A stretch of DNA of 25,432 nucleotides. Source: Pseudomonadota bacterium (lineage in GTDB: Bacteria > Pseudomonadota > Gammaproteobacteria > Steroidobacterales > Steroidobacteraceae). Below the pieces are notes generated by a model, which saw only the letters and a program-made list of their open reading frames with translations, had not been told where the DNA came from and did not search any database. Below, piece by piece: positions 20,239 through 25,432 of the stretch (within the stretch, counting starts at the first letter, position 1; each line of letters begins with the position of its first letter). The DNA lies in assembly GCA_023433515.1 (NCBI GenBank), contig JAEZCN010000239.1, positions 1 to 25,432 of the forward strand, in the 5' to 3' direction. The position numbers and the translations under genes were made by a program.

Positions 20239-23200
20239 TCACTTCTCCGGAAACGCGTACAACGTGTAATACGCGTTGAGCTCCGCCGGCGCGTTCGCAT
20301 CGAACAGCGTCTGCGAAGCAAGCTTCGCGTGATACACGCGCGCGAGCTGGCGCGGATGCACGTTGGCCGGCACGTCGGTCGACGCCAGCGCCATCTCCAC
20401 GCTCCTGCGATCCGGCGCGATGGCGATCGAGGCGATCGTGTCCTTGCGCAGGTCGAGCTCGGGAGAACCGTAGTCCGGCGCGTCGCGGTAGGTCCACGAC
20501 TCGATCGACAACGCGGACTTGAGCAGTTCGACGCTCACGCCGTTGCCGAGCGGTTGAGTGAACTGCAACTTGAATCCCTTCGGCGTCGCGAGCATCGCGG
20601 TCACCGCCGGCGCCACGGTCTTGCCGTCCCAGCGCACGTGCTGGAGGCTCGCGACCTTGCCGCCCTTGGCCTGCCAGCCGCGACCGGTCTGGCCCAGCAG
20701 CAAACTACCGTCGGGCAGGAACAGCGGACGCATCACGCCCGACTCGAGTCCCTCGAAGAACGGCATGACGCTGCCCTGCTCCTGGTTGCCGACCTTCTGC
20801 GTCACCACGCGCAGCAGGTTCGATTGGGTCTGGTCGCCGATCAGCATCTGCCCCGCGAACGGACCGAACTTCTTCGTGGTCACCCAGGCCGGATTTCCCG
20901 GCGAATTCGCGACGCGGTTGTGCGGGAACAGCACCACGGCCTTCTCCCGCGTATCCGCCCACTTGTCGTATGCGATCTCGGGCGACGAGGGGGTCATGCC
21001 CGGCAGGTCCACGAGGCCCGCCGGATGACCATAAAACCCATCCTTCTTCAACACGAAGAGTTTCGACGTGCCGACGAAATCGCCCTGGTTGTCCGCGTAC
21101 CAGACGCGGCCGTCAGGACCCGCGCCGACGCTCGCGGGGCTGCGCAGGCCCTTCGCGAACAGCTCGGACGTGCCGTCGGGCTTCACGCGGATCGTCCAGC
21201 CGTTGAACCCACCCCACGTGCCCATGACGTTGCCGCCGGCCGTGTACGCGGAGCCGGAGCCGTCGTGCACGAGGTTGAGCGCGAAGTAGTAAGACCCATC
21301 CGGCGCGCGCACCGGGCCGTGCATGTAGCTGTGGTAGTTGGCGTGGTACGAGTGCGCGTCGGACAACGTGTCGTACCTGTCCGCGACGCCGTCGCCGTTC
21401 GTATCGGAAATGCGCGTGAGCTCGGCCTTCTGCCCGGCGACGACCGTGAGGCCCTTGCCGTCTTCGACCACTACTCCGAGGCTGTCGAACAACCCTTCCG
21501 CGAAAAGGCGCCACTCGCCGTTCACGATGCGCCAGATGCCGGCGGTGCGGGAGGCGACGACCACCGTGCCGTCCTTCGCGAGCGAAAGTCCCAGCGCCTC
21601 GAACAGCTGGTCGCGGCCGTAGTTGTCCTTCGGCGGATAGTAGTTCTCGATGCTGTAACCCTTCGGCAACGTCGCGGTCGCGGGCGCCTTCGACAGGGGC
21701 GCGCGCTTGTGCGAGTAGTTCGACGCCGGTGGCTTCCAGGCATTCGCCGCCACGGCGATCGAGGCGCGCAGCGTCGCGTCCGTATTGCCCGCGGGCAGTG
21801 TCCATCGTTCGCCAGCGAGGGTGCCGCCGCTCACGGTCGCGCCCTCGAGCAGCAGCGGATTCAGCGCGAACGACTGCGCCGCCGGGAGTTTGCCGCGGAT
21901 CCGGATCGCGAGATCGCCCTTGTCGGAAATCGTGGTCGACGTCTCGATGACGTTCTTGCCCACGCGATACCGGAACACCGGTGCCGCGAGCTTGTCGCGG
22001 GAATCGCGCGAATAGCCGAGGAACTGCGCATCCTGCGCGGCGATCTTCGCGAGCTGATCTTCCTTGCTCTCGAGTTCGGCCTTGAACGTGGCGAAGTCCC
22101 CGAACTTGGCTTCCTTGAAAGAAAAGTCGACGGGTTTTCCCGCCGCATTCAGCGGCGCGAGCAGGTATTCGCGTTCACCGAACGAGATGTCGCGGCTGTC
22201 GTGACCGAGCGCCAGGCCGCGATTGCCGCGGTTGACCAGCTCACCCGACATGTCGAGGAAGCCGCCTTGCCAGATCTTCACGACCGCGAGCAGGCGCGGA
22301 TCGAACGAGTAATGAATGCCGTTCGGGTTGCCAACGTGGATGCTGCGGCCAGACGTACCCACCAGCGGACCGCGCTGCAGTCGCACCTCGTCGCTCACCA
22401 GCCACTGCAGGCTGTCCGTCATCGGGTCGTAAGGGGCGCTGGGAGCCTGGTCGACCAGCCGCGTCACCGGCCCGCGATCACGGGGCTCGTTGAGCGTCGC
22501 GAGATAGTCACCCAGCGCGTCGATCTGCTTGTCGGTGAGGATTTCGCGCGCGAACGCGGGCATCACGGGTAGATAGGCCTCGCCGCGCGTCGGACCGTCC
22601 TCGGCGACCGCGAGCTGGTCAGCGGGCGAGCGGATTGAGCTGAACAGGTAGTCGCGGTTGGCCTTCACCTGGAAGCGGTGGCCCTCGCCTTCGACGATTT
22701 CACGCGAGCGCGCCTCGGGCCGCATCAGGCCGAACAGGTTCGGTCCCGAGCTCACGCCCGCGGCGTCTTTCGCGACGAGGTGGCACGCCTCGCAACCCAC
22801 CGAATGGAACAACTCCTTGCCGATGGCGACGGAATCGACGAGTTCCTTTTCGTTGGTCTCGCCACCCGAAACGCTGGGCACCGTGATTGGATCGAAGTCC
22901 GCCGGCTCGAATGACATGTTGCGCAGCGAGAATGGTCCCTGCTGGACGTAGAACACGATCGGGCCGCGAAAGTCTTCCCCGTCCCAGCGCGCGTCTTCGC
23001 TCGGTTTCTCGAACACGACGTTGCGGCGCACTTCGTCGCCGATGCGCACCTCGAGCATGAGCGCGTTCGCGATCTTGTTGAAACCCGCGTCCATGCGCGG
23101 CGCGCGGAAACGTACGGCCACGCTCTGCCACTCGCCCGTGCCCGGGAGTTCGATGGCGTAACGGCCCTGGAAGTAGGCCTTCGCGCCCGCGCCCCGCGGC

Positions 23201-23436
23201 GCGCGGTATTCGAACGCGGTGATGCTGTCGGCCAGCGAGGCGCGCGTCAGCAGCGGGTTCTCGCGCGACGGCGGCGCTTCGAGGGTGACTACGCCGTCGG
23301 CGGCTATCCAGGCGGGGTTGTCGCGCAATGACAATCCCGCGAATCCGGACCCCGGACTCTGTGAGTGAACGACCGAGAAACTTGCAAGGGCAATGCTGGT
23401 CAGAACCGCAGCGGCGCGGCGGGAAAACTTCGACAT
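20239..23436 (-). CDS. secreted multidomain c-type cytochrome / beta-propeller oxidoreductase
   Basis: The protein has 1065 residues from ATG 23436. A signal peptide (MSKFSRRAAAVLTSIALASF, cleaving near VVHS-QS) sends it to the periplasm. Residues about 30-190 form a beta-sandwich-like region resembling the DUF1080 fold (IELPGTGEWQSVAVRFRAPR). A class-I cytochrome c domain follows, with haem motif C215-E-A-C218-H219 and the probable axial Met292 in 'YLPVMPAFAREILTDKQIDA'. A middle domain of about 330-580 is not one I can name for certain. From about 590 a beta-propeller of the sugar-dehydrogenase/PQQ-like type begins (YSIENYYPPKDNYGRDQLFE, 'NGDGVADRYDTLSDAH', 'LRSPASVGAGPDGRVWYADN'). A final Ig-like segment closes it. 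Electron transfer from an oxidised substrate to the haem is the likely theme; the substrate is unknown. Divergent from the TonB-dependent receptor, 93 bases apart. Confidence 0.85.
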   Translation of the reverse strand: MSKFSRRAAAVLTSIALASFSVVHSQSPGSGFAGLSLRDNPAWIAADGVVTLEAPPSRENPLLTRASLADSITAFEYRAPRGAGAKAYFQGRYAIELPGTGEWQSVAVRFRAPRMDAGFNKIANALMLEVRIGDEVRRNVVFEKPSEDARWDGEDFRGPIVFYVQQGPFSLRNMSFEPADFDPITVPSVSGGETNEKELVDSVAIGKELFHSVGCEACHLVAKDAAGVSSGPNLFGLMRPEARSREIVEGEGHRFQVKANRDYLFSSIRSPADQLAVAEDGPTRGEAYLPVMPAFAREILTDKQIDALGDYLATLNEPRDRGPVTRLVDQAPSAPYDPMTDSLQWLVSDEVRLQRGPLVGTSGRSIHVGNPNGIHYSFDPRLLAVVKIWQGGFLDMSGELVNRGNRGLALGHDSRDISFGEREYLLAPLNAAGKPVDFSFKEAKFGDFATFKAELESKEDQLAKIAAQDAQFLGYSRDSRDKLAAPVFRYRVGKNVIETSTTISDKGDLAIRIRGKLPAAQSFALNPLLLEGATVSGGTLAGERWTLPAGNTDATLRASIAVAANAWKPPASNYSHKRAPLSKAPATATLPKGYSIENYYPPKDNYGRDQLFEALGLSLAKDGTVVVASRTAGIWRIVNGEWRLFAEGLFDSLGVVVEDGKGLTVVAGQKAELTRISDTNGDGVADRYDTLSDAHSYHANYHSYMHGPVRAPDGSYYFALNLVHDGSGSAYTAGGNVMGTWGGFNGWTIRVKPDGTSELFAKGLRSPASVGAGPDGRVWYADNQGDFVGTSKLFVLKKDGFYGHPAGLVDLPGMTPSSPEIAYDKWADTREKAVVLFPHNRVANSPGNPAWVTTKKFGPFAGQMLIGDQTQSNLLRVVTQKVGNQEQGSVMPFFEGLESGVMRPLFLPDGSLLLGQTGRGWQAKGGKVASLQHVRWDGKTVAPAVTAMLATPKGFKLQFTQPLGNGVSVELLKSALSIESWTYRDAPDYGSPELDLRKDTIASIAIAPDRRSVEMALASTDVPANVHPRQLARVYHAKLASQTLFDANAPAELNAYYTLYAFPEK

Positions 23437-23529
23437 GGGACCCCCTCCGAGGCGGCTACACTAACCGAAAATTTCCCGTCTGAAACCGGTTTCCCCCCGT
23501 TTACGAACCCGAGACAATCGATACACAAA

Positions 23530-25432
23530 ATGAGCTTGCTCCTTGCCGTTCTTGCCGCTAGTGGCGGCACCGTGACCCCTCCCCCGCAATCCGCTCCGCA
23601 AGCCGCCCAGGCTGCCGCGCCGGCCGAGACCGTGATCGTGACCGGCTCGCGCGTTGCGACAGACCCCGACGACGTCGGCGCCAACGTCACGGTGCTCAAG
23701 CGCGAGGACTTCGACGTCGAGAAGCCGGCCCAGCTCTCGGACATATTGCGCCGCGTGGCCGGCGTGCACGTGGACCAGGTCGGCGGGCGCGGCGGTACGG
23801 GCTCGTTGTACATGCGCGGCGCCGACCCTAACTACACGCTGGTGCTGGTCGACGGCGTGCGCGTGAACGACCCGACGAACGCGCGCGGCGGCTCGTTCGA
23901 TTTCTCCACGCTCGACGTCGCGGACATCGACCGCGTGGAGATCGCGCGCGGCCCGTATTCGGCCGTGTACGGCGGCGATGCGCTCGCGGGCGTGATCAAC
24001 ATCGTCACGCGCCAGGCGCCGCGCGAGAAGACCACCGCGACGCTCGACGCGACCGCGGGCGCATACGACACGCGTGAACTTGCGCTTTCGGCCGGCGGCC
24101 CCGTCGGTAGCGGCGACTGGAATCTCGGCGTCAGCGACACGAACCAGGGCGAAGTCGTGCGCGGCAACGAGTTCGAATCGCAGCGCATCTCCGGCAGCTT
24201 TGATACCGACATCGGCGCGAACAGCTCGTTGTTCGTCACGGGCCGCTACTCCGAATCCGAGCGCGCCGCCTGGCCGGACGACAGCGGCGGCTACGATTTC
24301 GCCGACATCCGCGAGACGGAACATCGCGATTCGGACGAGACCTTGTTCGGCGCGGGGTTCACCACGCGCCCGGGCAATTCGACCTTCGGCCTGACGCTCG
24401 GTTACTTCAAGCGCAACGATCTCATCGATTCGCCGGGCATCGCACCCGGTCTGCGCGATCCTTTCGGCGTGCCGCCGAGCGTCGTCGACACCAGCCTGTC
24501 CCGCTACTCGGCCACGTTCACGGGCACGCAGAAGATCCTCGAGGGCGTGACGCTCGCGTACGGCTTCGACTGGCTGCGCGAAGAAGGCACGAGCGACGGC
24601 GCGCTCGATTTCGGCGGCGGCTTCATGCTGCCGACTTCGTTCGAGCTCACGCGCACGACCTGGGCTCCGTTCGCCGAGATGCGCATCGAGTCGAAGATCG
24701 GCCTCTCGACCCAGCTCGGCGTGCGCATCGACGATCCCGATGGGGCAAGCTCGGTGACGAGCCCGCGCGTGCGCGTGGCCTACGAGGCGGGCGATTCCGG
24801 CTTCACGATCGCGGGGGCCTGGGGCAAGGCGTTCAAACTACCCAGCTTCTACGCGCTCGGACACCCGATCGTCGGTAATCCGGATCTCGTGCCGGAGCGC
24901 GGCGAGTCGTACGAGCTCGAGCTGTCGCAGGAGGTTCTCGGTGGCGCCGGACGCGTCAGCTTCACGTGGTTCGACAGCGAGTTCCGCAACGCGATCGATT
25001 TCGACGCGGGTCCGCCGCCGATGCTGGTGAATCGCAATCGCGTGGACACCGAGGGCTTCGAGCTCGCGGGCCGCGTCGGCTTGAACGAGCAGTGGGCGTT
25101 CGATGCGAGCGTCACGCAGGCGAAGAGCGAGATCGCGGGCACGAGCGAACAGATGCGCAACCGCCCCGAGTGGCGCGGCGGCGTCGGCGCGCACTGGACG
25201 CCGGTCGCGGCGCTCGAGTTGTCGGCCGCGGCCACCTACGTCGGCTCGGCGCGCGACTCGTCGATTCCGACCGGCGACGTACGGCTGGATTCGTACACCC
25301 GCATCGACGTGAGCGCCGCGTGGCAGGTGTCGCCGAAGTTCCAGGCCTATCTGGCCGTCGACAATCTCACGGACGAGCAGTACGAGGAGTTCATCGGCAA
25401 CGAAGTGGGCCGCCGCCAGCCCCGCCCCCGCG
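23530..25432 (+). CDS. TonB-dependent outer-membrane receptor, BtuB-like, 3' end beyond window
   Basis: From ATG 23530 the frame is open to the window edge: 634 residues, probably nearly complete, since the closing barrel segment 'DNLTDEQYEEFIGN' normally lies close to the end. The N-terminus MSLLLAVLAASGG is a short signal-like stretch without the usual basic residue, followed by a Pro/Ala/Gln-rich linker. The TonB box is ETVIVTG (33-39). The plug domain spans about 45-165: 'QLSDILRRVAGVHVDQVGGR', 'LYMRGADPNYTLVLVDGVRV' and 'VEIARGPYSAVYGGDALAGV' with INIVTR. The barrel follows. It imports a large or scarce ligand across the outer membrane using TonB energy. BtuB-like sequence alone does not prove cobalamin, and no cobalamin riboswitch is seen in the 93-base gap upstream. 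Confidence 0.93.
   Translation, partial: MSLLLAVLAASGGTVTPPPQSAPQAAQAAAPAETVIVTGSRVATDPDDVGANVTVLKREDFDVEKPAQLSDILRRVAGVHVDQVGGRGGTGSLYMRGADPNYTLVLVDGVRVNDPTNARGGSFDFSTLDVADIDRVEIARGPYSAVYGGDALAGVINIVTRQAPREKTTATLDATAGAYDTRELALSAGGPVGSGDWNLGVSDTNQGEVVRGNEFESQRISGSFDTDIGANSSLFVTGRYSESERAAWPDDSGGYDFADIRETEHRDSDETLFGAGFTTRPGNSTFGLTLGYFKRNDLIDSPGIAPGLRDPFGVPPSVVDTSLSRYSATFTGTQKILEGVTLAYGFDWLREEGTSDGALDFGGGFMLPTSFELTRTTWAPFAEMRIESKIGLSTQLGVRIDDPDGASSVTSPRVRVAYEAGDSGFTIAGAWGKAFKLPSFYALGHPIVGNPDLVPERGESYELELSQEVLGGAGRVSFTWFDSEFRNAIDFDAGPPPMLVNRNRVDTEGFELAGRVGLNEQWAFDASVTQAKSEIAGTSEQMRNRPEWRGGVGAHWTPVAALELSAAATYVGSARDSSIPTGDVRLDSYTRIDVSAAWQVSPKFQAYLAVDNLTDEQYEEFIGNEVGRRQPRPR

Noticed and set aside
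20329..22572. A 747-codon open frame on the plus strand opposite the large cytochrome gene
   Set aside because: It is rich in Arg, His, Val and Glu runs typical of antisense frames in GC-rich DNA, has no recognisable domain and lies fully within the well-supported minus-strand gene.
23437..23529. Possible cobalamin riboswitch before the BtuB-like receptor
   Set aside because: The gap is only 93 bases and I find no B12-box-like sequence or the expected set of stems.
1..25432. CRISPR arrays, tRNA or rRNA genes, intact insertion sequences
   Set aside because: No regularly spaced repeats, no cloverleaf-like or rRNA-like segments and no transposase frame were found on reading both strands; a tRNAscan-SE and ISfinder run would settle it.

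Overview
The window looks like chromosomal DNA from a high-GC Gram-negative bacterium. The evidence is a TonB-dependent receptor, several lipoproteins with lipobox-type signals, an MltA-type murein transglycosylase, a YfaZ-like outer-membrane protein, NhaA, beta-class glutathione transferase and a short interspersed repeat family. Codon use and family mix suggest a gammaproteobacterium of the Steroidobacter/Nevskia/Xanthomonad type, but this is inference; there is no rRNA or other phylogenetic marker in the window. I see no tRNA or rRNA gene, CRISPR array, intact transposase or prophage.

Left part (1-7430): a truncated YeiB/DUF418-like membrane protein on the minus strand faces away from a same-strand run of four genes: a GNAT-like protein, an MgtC/SapB membrane protein, a small lipoprotein and a four-helix membrane protein. 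The last of these collides tail to tail with an XRE-type regulator. The regulator is divergent from a VAO-family FAD oxidoreductase, which is translationally coupled to a small membrane protein. A palindrome in the shared promoter region is a candidate operator. NhaA follows.

Middle part (7440-16190): histidine ammonia-lyase (hutH, without other hut genes) is divergent from an oligopeptidase-B-like lipoprotein. The oligopeptidase gene is followed by a lytic transglycosylase (mltA family) and a DUF1264 (OBAP-like) protein. A copy of the repeat family sits exactly at the oligopeptidase/mltA junction: it carries the stop codon of the first gene and leaves the second without an ATG, GTG or TTG start ahead of its signal peptide. 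A tightly packed minus-strand operon then encodes a nitrate/bicarbonate-type ABC importer (TAT-exported binding protein, permease, ATPase). No nitrate or nitrite reductase is visible.

Right part (16190-25432): a 364-base gene-free stretch holds a composite of repeat and long palindrome. Next come a redox-type HxlR regulator and a divergent glutathione transferase with two near-identical palindromic operator boxes 33 bases apart. On the minus strand follow a YfaZ-like protein and a coupled DUF1326-DUF2182 pair rich in Cys/His/Met, a plausible metal-handling module. A degraded C-terminal fragment of an ORF6N-type protein comes next. The window closes with a 1065-residue secreted multidomain c-type cytochrome/beta-propeller oxidoreductase, divergent from a BtuB-like TonB-dependent receptor that runs off the end.

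The best candidates for something little described are the DUF1326-DUF2182 pair, the giant cytochrome-propeller protein next to a receptor, and the way the repeat family has reshaped gene ends.
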